A stretch of DNA of 64,000 nt from Monilinia fructicola (GCA_008692225.1 VICG01000008.1:1886001-1950000); one strand, 5' to 3'; counted from the first letter of the stretch, positions 23,253-34,510 are shown. The notes: generated by a model not told the origin, from the letters alone. Made by a program: numbers and translations.

Positions 23253-25232
23253 TCACTTTCTCACTTTCTTGGAGGCCTGAGTATCGACGGAGGTACCCAC
23301 AGCTCTCTTCAACGAAATAGGTTCTGAGAGATTACTCGACGGCCCATCGCTCGAATCATCATCCAATTCCAGATCACTCTCAAACAACGAATCAAGCTCA
23401 GAAAGCACGCTAGTTTCCGAATCCGATCTTGCTCGTCTAGACATACCAAGTCCTATGGGAACGGGATTCTCAGCTTTTCGTCGATGCGATTGTAATCGAA
23501 GTGCGAAATTATGCCTGGAGGAATTCCGATTTACATGCTCGGAGATGAATTCCCATGCTGTGGTCCAACATTGCGCGTTGACTCGTAAATCTTTATGTTT
23601 TAATCGTAGAAAGCGACGCATGGATTTGATGTCCTCGAGCAGGGCGTCGTCGGATCGTTTATCTTTGTGGTATGATATTAGAATGCCGGAGGCGACAAGC
23701 TCTAATGGTGAGAATGTGCGGACGTGGTTGACATCGGCATCTTTGAGAAACTCAGGAGCTGGATCAAAAACCGAATCTTTAATAAGTTTGTACCGCCCAG
23801 TTGATAACTTAGTAGAAGACTTCTTGATTAGTGATTCGAATCTATCGAACACATCCTTGAAAGCAAGCTTGAGACCCATAGATATTGGTTCTGGATCTTC
23901 TAATACACGCATGAGTGCTTGAGGACTGGCTTGGAGTGAAGGTACTGCTTTTTTCCTCCGACCATTTGTTGGCCCAGAAAGAACTTCTTGAATCATAGTA
24001 AATATAGTTAGAATGAGTCGGAACCCCGAGGCACGACTTTGCTTCGATACTTGTCTCTATCAGCGATATCCTGGATGGGATTTCTGGGCTACTTACAGTT
24101 GATCACCATAGCATAGTCATCCTCGTATAACCGAGTGAATCTAGCCCATTCAGTGGACATTGCCCTCATTTTTTCGGCTGGTGATAATGCGATTCCTCTT
24201 TGCACAAGTTGAAACATAGTTTCTTCGGTCTCCTGTATCAGATGGTCATATTCGTAACAGCAAAAGACCTTTTCATCAAAGAATTTCTTCAGTCCATCCG
24301 GGCAGATATTTCTGCTGCTAGTTGGCGTTACCACTCCATCGACAGTCGGATGGCAGTAATACCTATAATCATGATTAGATATTTATCCTTTTAAGCAGCT
24401 CAAGTAGGCGTAATTTCCTTGCCAGATTGCAATTGAGCTTTTCCTTCTTCTTCTGGATCATTTTCAAACATGACTTTATGCTTCCAGCCAGTACGTACCA
24501 TTTCTTTGGTGGGTGAGAATTGTCAAGGAAGCCGATCTCCCCGTTCATGAACTTGTAAAGCGATGTCAAACGTTGCTTTCCATCAACGCAGATCCTCACG
24601 TGTTTCACCTCTTTTCGGCCGTCTTTCAGCTCGTTGATCACTGTTTTAACATTGAGAACAATGGGGGGAATAAAATAGCCCACTCCAAGAAGTCAGTGAG
24701 TTTGATTACAGGAAGCTTAGTGATCGCTTACTCAAGACTGAAGTAATAAGGGTAGAAGCACGCCCTTCGTCCCACACACTAGCTCTCTGATAGTTGGGAT
24801 CTAGTACTAGATTGCCCCTCACTATGGTATCTAATTGAAGTGAGTATTGTGGAGTGTGTAGTCTATCAATAGTACTGACTATAGAGCATTTTCAAAGATC
24901 TTTTTACTATCATCGGAGTCGGAAGCTGTCGTATTTTAAACCCTTCAAGGTTTCGTCAGCTGGTAACAACACAATAAGCCGTCAATTTGCCTACCTGGAC
25001 ATACAAAGTGTTCAACACCATTAATAAAGGCAAGTCCTTCAAAGTTTCCATCAACATATTCCGATTCTTCATCATCCACATCCACGTCATCGAAAATATG
25101 ATCTTCTGCGACTTCGGGTAAATCAAGCCGAACTGTCTGATCCCCAGAGTCTTCATCCTTTACCTTGTCTTTCATAGGCAAGTCCGGCTTGATACCCATG
25201 CTGGGAATAGTGATAGATTTAGAGTAGCTCAT
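23253..25232 (-). CDS. DUF262 domain protein (ParB/sulfiredoxin-fold, GmrS-like)
   Basis: Six exons join in frame: 25005-25232, 24880-24925, 24732-24830, 24499-24682, 24097-24362 and 23253-24049, giving 539 residues. An acidic N-terminus (about 1-75) precedes the DUF262 core, which starts LPTPMIVKRSLKMLY and continues NLVLDPNYQRASVWDEGRAS, GYFIPPIVLNV, VRICVDGKQRLTSLYKFMNG and FQLVQRGIALSPAEKMRA. DGKQR corresponds to the DGQQR motif of bacterial GmrS-type DUF262 proteins, where it belongs to a nucleotide-hydrolysing centre. The C-terminal half (about 280-539) is fungal-specific, with an acidic Ser-rich stretch and a KKVRK tail that could be a nuclear signal. The last acceptor (24050) is AAG rather than YAG, chosen because it alone keeps the frame (INLSKQSRASGFRLILTIF). 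The role in fungi is unknown. Confidence 0.85.
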
Positions 25233-25782
25233 TGTTCATATATATCGAAAAGTTCCCACAGTGATGTGATGCTGTTTTGTAACGAAATTCCGAGATGAAT
25301 TTTGAGCTAACATTCACATTCGATATAAGAGAGGGGACGTAAGTAAAGTGGTTGTATCGACTACCTCGAACGAGCCAACGAGTACATGTGCAATGGTGAG
25401 GAGCGAGGAGATGAAAGGTGTCCTATGCAATCATGTGATATTGCAGCGAATATTGCGGATGGCAAGTGGCGTGATACTTGATACGGAATATGAAATTGTA
25501 CTATAAGGTTGGGCGGGTGAGTAATACGATATCGCGTGAGAAAGGGGTAAAGAGACGGGCCTATGAGAGACCAGGGATCTACAGCACTTGCTTCTTGCCT
25601 CGCCCGTCGCACCAACACAATTTACTCTCTAGCCATACGACCAGGAGAACAATTCGGGCACATCAGACGGTAAACATAAGAAGTGTTCGATAAGAGTAGG
25701 GAAGGGAAGGAACTGAAGCATATAGATACTAGGTAGATTTCATGAACCATGATGATGTCCAAAAGAAACTATGGCAGCCTCA

Positions 25783-26011
25783 CTATGCCACATACTTGTA
25801 GCTTGGCGCACCTAGTTTTGTGAGATGTGTATAGATAAAGAGATTCAATCAATGGTAGTATAGGCAGAGGGAGAAAGATTCTGGTTGACTCACGTATCTC
25901 AATCTCAGTTATAACTCGCGATGATACTGTAGTGTTTTTCGGTGGTAACATTAATATTTGGATATTGATTGCCATTTCATCATCAGGGGGACGTGTTTGT
26001 TGGACAGACAT
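25783..26011 (-). CDS. Small hypothetical protein, two exons
   Basis: Exon 25894-26011 starts MSVQQTRPPDDEMAINIQIL and ends at a consensus GTGAGT donor. Exon 25783-25811 follows a CTAG acceptor and adds RAPSYKYVA before a stop, for 48 residues in total. The intron is 82 nt. Alternatively AAGTATGT near the end could be another donor leading to further exons downstream. I do not recognise the protein. It lies 5' to 5' with nothing obvious and between DUF262 and IPI1 on the same strand. Confidence 0.35.
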
Positions 26012-26564
26012 GATGAAAGCTTAGGTGGGTCGTAGAGCGGTTCCAGAAGGTGGGGTGCGTTCAATTCTAACTTTGTTTGGACTAGTGTAGAATATTGGGA
26101 CCACAGTAACAGTCCCTCTGATATTTACAGAGTACAGTAAGGTTTATTTTGGATTTTTGCAAAATTCTGCATTACTAATATCTAAACGATTTGTTGTCCT
26201 ATACATGTATATCTTCTTGATACGCCAAAAGCATAAAATAAATCTGTTCGTGCTGTTGGAAGAGTAAAGCTCATTTGACTTTTGATAGTCCTACAAATCC
26301 CGTCTTCATTTTGACGAACTCAATGTACAATAGGAATTGGGATGATGCGCCAGTATCCAGGATAAGATATGAGAAGTAGATGAAATTGATTGAACAACAT
26401 TGGATACAATTTCCCGTTAAACACCTTGAACTCCACCTTGAAGTCCATTTATTGGGTATCATCAACGCCACTATAGTCATTCATACCATCCCGTAGAACT
26501 TTGGTAAGGACTGCTGCAGCTCTGCCAGCTTCGCCTGCCTCTCTCTTAGCGTGTTCTACTCCCG

Positions 26565-27551
26565 TTACCACATCTGATTGAAATCGTTTGTGAAAACTCT
26601 TTGACGATCTTCCCTATCAATATACATTTCTCCGTCTTCGTCTCTAGATGAGCCAAATAGGTTCAGATGCGCATATGCATTTGCCCGTGAAGGTACCATA
26701 TGTCGCTCGACATCCCAAAGTGGAAAGTTATTACCACTTGTAACTGGTTGCACAACCATTTCCGGCTCCATAAGGCCAGCCTTAAGAAACTGAGAAAGCA
26801 CCAACAATTGTCTTGGGAGGGTTTTGCCTGATTTCTCAAAGCTAGCCCTACTTACTCCAAAACTAACTCTACTTGCAGATGTCCATTTTGATGTTGCGCT
26901 GCTTGTAGTCCAGCCTATCATTGACATGAAACTTTTCAATGTTTTCACCCACCCACCTGGACATGAAACGACGTCATCCCCAGCAACTTGAAGTAGCCAT
27001 TCTAATACAGCCAAAGCATCTACACGGATCTCTGTGGCCAAATGTGTCATACCAGCTCTTGTATATAGCAATGCGGATTCTACTCGATCACCGATATCCG
27101 AAGGTGGCAGAAGTCGGAGGAACTTAAGAAGTTGAGCTCGCACAGAAGCGTTTCCATCAAGAATTAGAGGGAGAAGTTTGGGAAGGATGACGGCGGTTGG
27201 GAGGGGAATCGATTCGTTCACAGGTTGGGAAGAGAGTTGAGTAGTGAGGTATGAAAGCGCATCCTTTCGTTGAGTGTCCGATTTTGAAGTCGATGCCAAT
27301 GAGAGATAATGGGTAAATTGAACAACATTTGAAGGAGCAGAGGTTGTGAGAGATTGCTGATTTACAACAATTGATTTAGATTTGAAGCTGGTGTCTGTAA
27401 AATTGTCGGCCTTTGCTTTAGTTTTGCCAACTCGGAGTTTTGCTTTCTATTTTTTTAAAAAATGTGTTAAATATGCTTGGAAATGGAGGGAATCAACAAT
27501 TACCTGGAAGTCTTTCTTCTTTTCCTTCTTTTTTCTCGCGCTTGAACCCAT
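26565..27551 (-). CDS. IPI1: Pre-rRNA-processing protein Ipi1/TEX10, 3' end frameshifted
   Basis: Ipi1 is a subunit of the nucleolar/nucleoplasmic Rix1 complex needed for ITS2 processing and 60S maturation. Exon 1 is 27504-27551 (MGSSARKKKEKKKDFQ) and exon 2 is 26565-27446 (KAKLRVGKTKAKADNFTDTS and on), separated by a 57-nt phase-0 intron. The basic N-terminus, the TDTSFKSKSIVV motif and the armadillo-like Ipi1 domain (KLLPLILDGNASVRAQLLKF) are typical. The frame as written stops after RQRVFTNDFNQMW (309 residues). A -1 shift in the short T-run at about 26588 would instead continue KRFQSDVVTGVEHAKREAGE and on to a stop at 26449, which matches the expected alanine-rich Ipi1 tail. So the reading frame appears broken by one missing base near the end. 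Confidence 0.85.
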
Positions 27552-27783
27552 CGCGAATAGATAAATTGACAGAAAAGAATGTTAATATGCCCACCATACA
27601 AATAATCCGAGTTGCAAGAAATAAAAAAGTTCACAAGCTACGGAAGTTAGTTCTACCGTCCCGACGGATGAATCCCTGCAACTGAGTATCATTGTTTATA
27701 GAGATCCGTTTATGGCACCCATTTGTTTTAACTACTACCTAGGTACTCACTGCACACTGAACGTCACATCTGTATTGAAAGTA
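27552..27783. promoter_or_regulatory. Divergent promoter of IPI1 and the Roadblock/LC7 gene
   Basis: The start codons of two genes pointing away from each other are 232 bp apart. The interval is AT-rich and contains a CCTAGGTA palindrome near 27738. No defined factor site is recognised. Confidence 0.55.
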
Positions 27784-28302
27784 ATGGCGCAAATTACGGA
27801 TCAACTCACCGTACGTTACGATAAGGCTATATTTGTAAGAATATATACTAACATTACATCAAGGGCAACGGCGCAGAGGCTTTGGCAGAGACCCTATCAC
27901 GACTATCTAAGAAACCTGGGGTACAGGCGACACTGGTGCTCGAAGCCTCTAGTGGCACGATCATTCAGAATTCTGGATCTTTTTCGGCTTTTCGTTCGAC
28001 CTCTAGACCAAATAATGCGGGAGCTGCGACTGAAGATTCGGCTACGACAACCAATACGGAGAGTCAGGGCGTCGAGGAATTAGCTTCTATGGTATGGAGT
28101 TTTGTGAAGTCAGCTGGAGAACTTGTGCATGGACTGGATGTTGAGGTCTGTCAAAGTCGAGTTATGACGTATGAAAGATATCCTGACATAACATTAGGAT
28201 GACGTTAAACTCCTCCGCCTCCGCACGAAGAAACACGAGCTTGTGATTGTTCCAGACCCAAAGTATATACTGGTTGTTGTGCACGAAACACCTCCGGCCT
28301 AA
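27784..28302 (+). CDS. Roadblock/LC7 domain protein (dynein light chain roadblock type)
   Basis: Exons 27784-27810, 27864-28145 and 28198-28302 join in phase 0 and give 137 residues. The Roadblock fold is seen as LSRLSKKPGVQATLVLEASS, a variable Ser/Thr/Asn-rich insert, ELASMVWSFVKSAGELVHGL, DDVKLLRLRTKKHELVIVPD and the final strand YILVVVHETPPA. Family members dimerise on the dynein intermediate chain or act in small-GTPase regulator complexes; which applies here cannot be told. The insert of about 25 residues between strands is typical of filamentous fungi. Exon 1 encodes only MAQITDQLT. The acceptor of intron 1 is AAG and the donor of intron 2 is GTCTGT, both weaker than consensus. Confidence 0.85.
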
Positions 28303-29585
28303 AGAACCCCGCAGAGAGAAGTTTAATTTATTGGCATCGATGTGGAACGGCGTTCAATACCCAAGGAGCATTTTACGGCGTTAATATTTACGATGAGGCA
28401 AAAGCTTAATAGCAAAGATCATGCGGAATGTTCTTATTCCTAATGATAGACAATAGCATAGCCGAATTGTGGTTCATTTTGAGGGGGACGTCGGGAGGCT
28501 CAAGATGTCGATTCGCTCCCGATATGCCGCATGTTTCCCACGCCCCCGAATGACTGGACGCCGGAAGGTTGTTCAGTTGGAGCTGGGCACCTTGAAGTCA
28601 GGAGCGATCCTAAGATAATTTTTCATGAACATACCGGTACCAAACTCTACAGGATTCTATTTTCCTAGACTAGGGTAGGAAATTTAGTCTCCAGGAGAAG
28701 GCTTGAATACTCTAGATTGTACCGGATGAAATTATCTTCAGGCCGAGAAATACTTCAATATTGATTCGAACCCATATATGATGGTGTTATATGTCAGATA
28801 TCAGCAGAAATTTTACACATAATATTTGTTGGAATTTGAACAACGAATTAACGTATTTGCATCCACACGGCTAGATATATACATAAGTCGAAATTCTCTG
28901 TGACGGGAATGCGAAAACTTTTCATTTTGTAATACATCTTGCTGATCCATGGATCTTGTTTGAGTTCGTTAACCGAAGTTTCTTGAGCCGAAGAGGTCAA
29001 CGGGGGATAATCATCAGAACGAGCACTTTACCGTACTTTCTCTGATGTACCGGTCTTCTCCTCCCAGATTGATGTCAATGCACCACCCTCTTCGATGGTT
29101 CCACGAATACAATTCAAGTATACTTCCTTATCTTGATATGCTGTCTGATCTATTAGATAAGTCTAGCATTTCGTTGATATGAAGACGTGCGGAGTATTGA
29201 TTTTGGCGCATGAAGTCTTGCCTGGGTTTCTTGATGGTGCTTTTGGTACATTCTTGCGTGCTTCCGAGCTGCATAACGCAATTGGGCAATCACAATATCG
29301 CACCCATGTTGCCTCCCACAACGAATAAAAATTGCTTATATTCAACAATCAAGCAACTACAAGCAATACATCGCGGTAGTTCATTGTTTATCAAGGTTTG
29401 CATGGACATGGTAAGTTGGTGCGTGTGCCACCAACGATGATAACATGTGTATCAGTTTTCACATCACCCATGGCAAGCATAAGGATCTGTTCCGCACACC
29501 GTCGACAATGATATATATATACATATGCTCTTGACCCGTCCAATCTATATTTTCAATCGACTCCTGAGCAGTCGAAACTTTCATT
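28303..29585. other. Intergenic region upstream of DUR3
   Basis: No supported gene. It contains the 3' UTR of the Roadblock gene and the DUR3 promoter with three HGATAR sites (separate entry). Confidence 0.5.
29128..29443. promoter_or_regulatory. Three HGATAR (GATA-factor) sites upstream of DUR3
   Basis: TTATCT at 29128-29133 (AGATAA on the minus strand), AGATAA at 29155-29160 and TGATAA at 29438-29443 match the AreA consensus HGATAR. They lie about 145-460 bp upstream of the DUR3 start. The two upstream sites are 22 bp apart in opposite orientation, a spacing compatible with paired binding. The motif is short, so chance matches are expected; clustering and the known biology make it worth recording. 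Confidence 0.5.
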
Positions 29586-31776
29586 ATGGCCGTAGAACTT
29601 CTTACTCAGGCCGATGGCTATGGCATTATCATTGGACTTTCGGTACTATTCTGCCTTATTATTCTAGCAGCAGTTCGAATACAAAAGAAATATCTTTCAG
29701 AGGACAGCGAGCAATCGGAAATGTTTATGGTCGCAAATCGGACTGTCGGCACTGGATTAACAGCGTCTGCTGTCTTTTCGAGTTGGTGAGTTTCAAAGAC
29801 GGTGATGTGATGAGAAAGCATCAGAATTAATCATGCTTAATTTTTTCTAGGATGTGGATTAACGAAAGTGTTTTCTCCGCTGCTTATACTTACAAATGGG
29901 GTATCGCCCTGCCAATCTGGTGGGCTAGTGGCCTGTCCTTTCAGATCGCGCTGATGGCTGTTCTTGGAATTGTGGCAAAGTTGAGGGTTCCATATGCCCA
30001 TACTTCGCTTGAATTTATGAGAATGAGATATGGAAACTATGCACATTGGCTTTTTATTTTGTTGAATCTCATCAACAATATCTTTGGCTGCGGGAGCATG
30101 ATTCTTGCTGGAGCACAGTTGGTCACTGGGATGACGGGAATGCATGTTATCGCTGCGTGTATTCTGATTCCTGCCGGAGGTAAGTCATATTGACGCGAGA
30201 TTCTGGCAAAAAGTGGACTCTAACTCTTATTCTTAATAGTTGTCATCTATACAGCCGTTGGTGGGCTGAAAGCTACTTTCTTGACGGATTTCGTTCACAC
30301 GACTGTTGCTCTAATTCTTTTGATCTACTTCTCCCTCGCGGTATTGACAAATGAGCACATTGGTGGTGTTTCGGGTCTATATGAAAAGGTTCAGGCTACG
30401 GACGATTATGTCCCTGGCAATTACGCAGGTTCACTTCTGACGTTAAAATCTAAGAGCGGTAAGGAAAATCCATAGACTAGCTAATCCATTTTTCGAGTCA
30501 AAGTCCTATGCTAATCATCGTAACAGCGGTTTTATTCGGACTTGTTCTAAAGTTCGGTAATCTCGCGCTCGTTCTCATGGATACGGGTTTTTGGCAGAAA
30601 TCATTTGCTTCTGAAGTCCACTCAACGGTTCCAGCATATGACCTTGTTTCTATTGTCATTATCGCAATTCCCTGGTGCACAGGAACCATCATCGGTCTCA
30701 GTGCTCGCGCCATCGAAAAAACTCCCATCTGGTTCGATTACCCCAACACTTTAACAGTCGATCAGGTGAACTCCGGCCTCGTGATGCCATACGTTCTACG
30801 ATCTTTACTTGGAAGAGGTGCAACTGCTGGTCTGCTTGTACTTGTATTTATGGCCATCACAAGTACGGTGTCCTCATCCATGATTGCAGTTAGCAGTATC
30901 ATCTCTCTAGATTTCTTCCGAACGTATATCAACCCGCATGCTTCAGACCGCAAAACTTTGAAAGTCAGTCATTGGGGTGTCGTTTTCCATGGTCTTTTCA
31001 TGGCCGGTTTTGCCATTATGCTCGAATATGCCGGTGCAACAAACAATTGGTCCACATATTTCCGACCCATCATCGCATGTCCGGGTATCCTTCCCATGAT
31101 CTTCACACTCCTCTGGTCAAGACAAACAAAGCTGGCGGCTATCCTAGCCCCCATTCTCGGACTCTCATCTGGCGTTGCTACATGGCTCGCCCTGTCATGG
31201 TATTGGTCTGGTGGCGTCCTCGATATCCAGACAACTCAGGCTCAGATCCCGGGTCTGTATGGAGCTATCGTTTCTTTCTTCTCACCAGCTATCTATTCGG
31301 TTGTCATCTCATTGGCATGGCCAAGCCGCTTTGATTGGCGCGAGTTCTTAAGAATTGACCTCATTGAAGACAAGAGCCAGCAAAGTAGCTCATTAACATC
31401 CGCACTCCCCAGCAACGAAGCTGTCAATGAAAAAACCGGCAGTAAAACCACCAACGAAGCTAAAAAGGAATCTTACTTCACAAGCGGAGATGAAGCCGGT
31501 CTACCAAGTACCACTTCAATCAAACCAAATTCTGAACTCCCACTTGACGACGTCGTTCATCCATTTGGAGAGGAGACAATCAAACATATTAACAAATGGC
31601 TCAAGATTGCCAGTGTATTTTTCGTGGTTAACGTTTTAGTCACGATTGTTTTATGGCCCATACCGCTTTACCGCGATTGGATCTTCACCAAGAGCTTCTT
31701 TGGTGGATGGGTTGTCATGGCGATTATTTGGCATTTTTTTCGCTATGTTTGCCGTGATCGTTTATCCGATTTATGA
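29586..31776 (+). CDS. DUR3: DUR3-type urea/polyamine transporter (SSS family), C-terminus frameshifted
   Basis: Plasma-membrane sodium:solute-symporter-family protein that takes up urea. Exons 29586-29785, 29851-30179, 30240-30458 and 30527-31776 join in frame (665 residues). Numerous transmembrane helices are visible, with DUR3 landmarks VANRTVGTGLTASAVFSSW, FGCGSMILAGAQLVTGMTG, AVGGLKATFLTDFVHT, GNLALVLMDTGFWQKSFASE and AITSTVSSSMIAVSSIISLD. A hydrophilic loop at about 530-600 precedes the last two helices. The frame ends WHFFRYVCRDRLSDL. In the next frame the sequence reads on as AMFAVIVYPIYDGRHEIARA and VRGMRKEWRK to a stop at 31834, the tail expected for fungal DUR3. The switch point is a run of seven T at 31734-31740: six T would restore it. 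Likely AreA-regulated. Confidence 0.92.
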
Positions 31777-31834
31777 TGGAAGACATGAGATTGCTAGGGC
31801 GGTCAGGGGAATGCGGAAGGAGTGGAGAAAGTAG

Positions 31835-33987
31835 AGGGGAGAAATGGTAGTATGATGGCGCTCCGTAGATAGATATCCAATGTTTTAGAATCATAGATCA
31901 AAAGTATTTCATTTGTAATCATAGTTTATATTCCTATCTTTAGATTAGTCCCAAGTATTCCCTTTGACTATAATATGGTGTCATTATTCCATTGATTATA
32001 TGTATTGAGAGGATTATATGACTTGACGGAGCAGAATGGCAATTACAGTCTGCTCTATACCCAGAATTCTAGGCCTCAATGATGGCAATATGCATTTAGA
32101 GACTACTCATAGTACTATGAAGTACCTAGGTACCTAGGTATCACCGGTAGGGATACCAATAGTACGCTTTCGACACCACGCAACGAATGTTCAAATATTT
32201 ACAATGTCTTATCCGAATAGCTATGAGAATATGTAGCAGTATTGATTCTATAATCAGGTACTAAACAGGACATCGTATATTAACTTCAAGAACAGATCAA
32301 CGAATATACATAGTTGCTTGAACACAGGAAGCTTGTCATCCAAACAACTTGAGACCGAAAGATTGTATGTTAATACGATCACATGATCATGCGTGCTGTA
32401 TAGGTTAGAATAGCAGTAGCGCAGAACTAACAATCTGGATCCGAGGATTGAAAAGTTGACATTGGAACAGTTGAGAGAATGAGGAACTATATGCTAGCTG
32501 GGTTGCAACAGTATGCTCAACTGTTCAGTCTATATTTGTGACCTGGTTTTAGACTTATTCAACACTTGCACTTGCATCTGCAATAATGGCGGATGGTAGT
32601 CTCAAACTGGAATACTTGCAGTTGAAGTCTCGGGGTTTGATACCAGTCCTGAGAACTGGCAACTAAAGGCAGATGTTGGCTTGAATAGGCTTGCTGCTGA
32701 TGTTGTAATATGAAATTGACTTGAGATTGTGTGTGTGCATGATGAAAGGTATTAAATGCGAAAGAGGCTGCAGGCTCGCTTATGGAATTTCGACTGGAAT
32801 ATGCCTTGGCTGTCTTGACTACATTTTCCTGGACAATTAATCCCGCTTGAGTGTTTCGGAGACTAAATGTATCTGGTATCTTTGACAGCTCTATGATTGC
32901 AGACTTCTGATATGAACGAAGAACATGTTCTAGGATGCTCATCATTGGTATGATCCATTACACTTGCTGTCAAAATCTGGTTTATTGAGGTCCCATCTGG
33001 AGACGTCTGATCAAAGAAGTTAACCAGACATGAGCATATCACAGTGTGAAATCAACGACTACTTTGATTTCAAATGATGGCTAGGAAGAAGCAAGACCAT
33101 AGGATGAAATGGCGAGATTGAGAATGCCTAACTATATGAGATCTCGAGCATATAATTAAACCGAAAGATACCATGTGAGATGAAAAATTCTATGGCAATG
33201 CAGACAATGAATGCCAAGATAGGTACTTATTGGATTCCAAGACAGACCCCCTGAGGATAATTCGGTCCATGACTCCAACAAGACTCACATATGCAAATTA
33301 CTCTCCACTCCAGGGCTGTAACAGTGGCTCTATTTCTAGCAATGGAAGTCTTGGAACATTCCCTTCGGACATTTTGTTTGCAACGGGAAGTATTAACGAA
33401 CGTGTCTTGAGTGATAAGGCTAACTCAACCGTTCTTGATGGATGAACAGAGTAAGGTCAAAAGATATCTCCTCCGTCAGACTGCGTATAAGGAATCTCCA
33501 AGTCCCCGAGTCATAACAACAGCGTCCTAAAGGTATCTGGTATAGCGAATGAAAGGATACTGGATGATGTTGGAAATTATGTTGGTTTGCCAACCTCACA
33601 AATAGAACCGAGGATTTGCCATCACTCATGCAAAAGGCTGAAAATGATCATAGCTTCAATCTAATCCACCAGCAGCACCCACAAACTACTCTCAGCTCCT
33701 GAACTTTTAGATTATTTTATATTGAATCATCAGATCCTAATATAATCGGATCTGACTCGACAGCGGTCCGGCAAAGTGATTTTCAACTAGTTCTATACAG
33801 AGTACAGTGCAGTACAATACTGAGTAACGTCAGAATTATCCCGAACCATGGGTACTACCCGACTGGATGGATTGATCCGCCAATATTAAAGGAGGCTGGT
33901 TGATACAGTAAGTAATGGTGTTAATGCAGTATGTACAGAGTAGGCTTCTGGAATCTGCAGACTGTTAGAAATCAAATTAGCTGAAGC
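31835..33987. other. AT-rich intergenic region
   Basis: Contains the DUR3 3' flank, a doubled CCTAGGTA palindrome near 32126-32140 and one possible small ORF (separate entry). Nothing else is supported. Confidence 0.4.
32559..32945 (-). CDS. Possible small hypothetical protein
   Basis: A 128-codon frame with a true ATG (MMSILEHVLRSYQKSAIIEL) and a Gln/Ser/His-rich second half ending CRCKCKC. There is no recognised domain, signal peptide or splice evidence. It may be a chance frame. Confidence 0.25.
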   Translation of the reverse strand: MMSILEHVLRSYQKSAIIELSKIPDTFSLRNTQAGLIVQENVVKTAKAYSSRNSISEPAASFAFNTFHHAHTQSQVNFILQHQQQAYSSQHLPLVASSQDWYQTPRLQLQVFQFETTIRHYCRCKCKC

Positions 33988-34510
33988 TTACAAACAGAGA
34001 CCCGTGGAGCCGAACGAAAAAGGATTGCATATACAGAGTATACTTTTGGACAGTTCGCGAGTAGTACCAGTACCTCGGTAGGTGAAAAGCTTAATGGCTT
34101 TAAGGCTTAAGTCGTCTTGTTTGTGACTAAGGATACTCTTGTTTTGTACAACTCGTACTCGTTTGTAGCTTTCTACCCCTTCATCAAATGAAACATCAAA
34201 TTGTCTTTTCGGAAAAACGCGAAGCTAGAAACGACAACAAACAAACAATCCACAACAACGCGAGAAAGCGAGAAAGCGAAAAGGCTTACCGGATGTGAGA
34301 TATACTTGCTTTGAGATAGGAGATTCGTACAACGCCTTCCAAACGTCTTTACTGTTTGTGTTCTACGCGATACACCAAACAATGGTGAAGACGCAGCAAA
34401 AGATGGATCAGAACTAATTACTGTAGAGAGACTGGGTCTAGAAGAACCCAAACCCAAAGATCCAGAAATTATCGGAATCCAGTCGTCCGAGTCGGATCAT
34501 TACCACTCAT
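33988..34510 (-). CDS. Small spliced gene of unknown function, start apparently frameshifted
   Basis: Exon 1 ends at 34290 with a consensus GTAAGC donor after KYISHP. A 66-nt intron follows, and exon 2 runs 34224-33988 (LRVFPKRQFDVSFDEGVESY, KRVRVVQNKSILSHKQDD and on) to a TAA. Exon 1 reads SDSDDWIPIISGSLGLGSSR, then RPSLSTVISSDPSFAASSPL and RRTQTVKTFGRRCTNLL. It has no in-frame ATG, because a TGA sits directly upstream. An ATG at 34510 (MSGND) would join this frame if one extra base were present near 34496. The last part of exon 2 (after RGTGTTREL) is less coding-like. I do not recognise the family. Confidence 0.5.
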
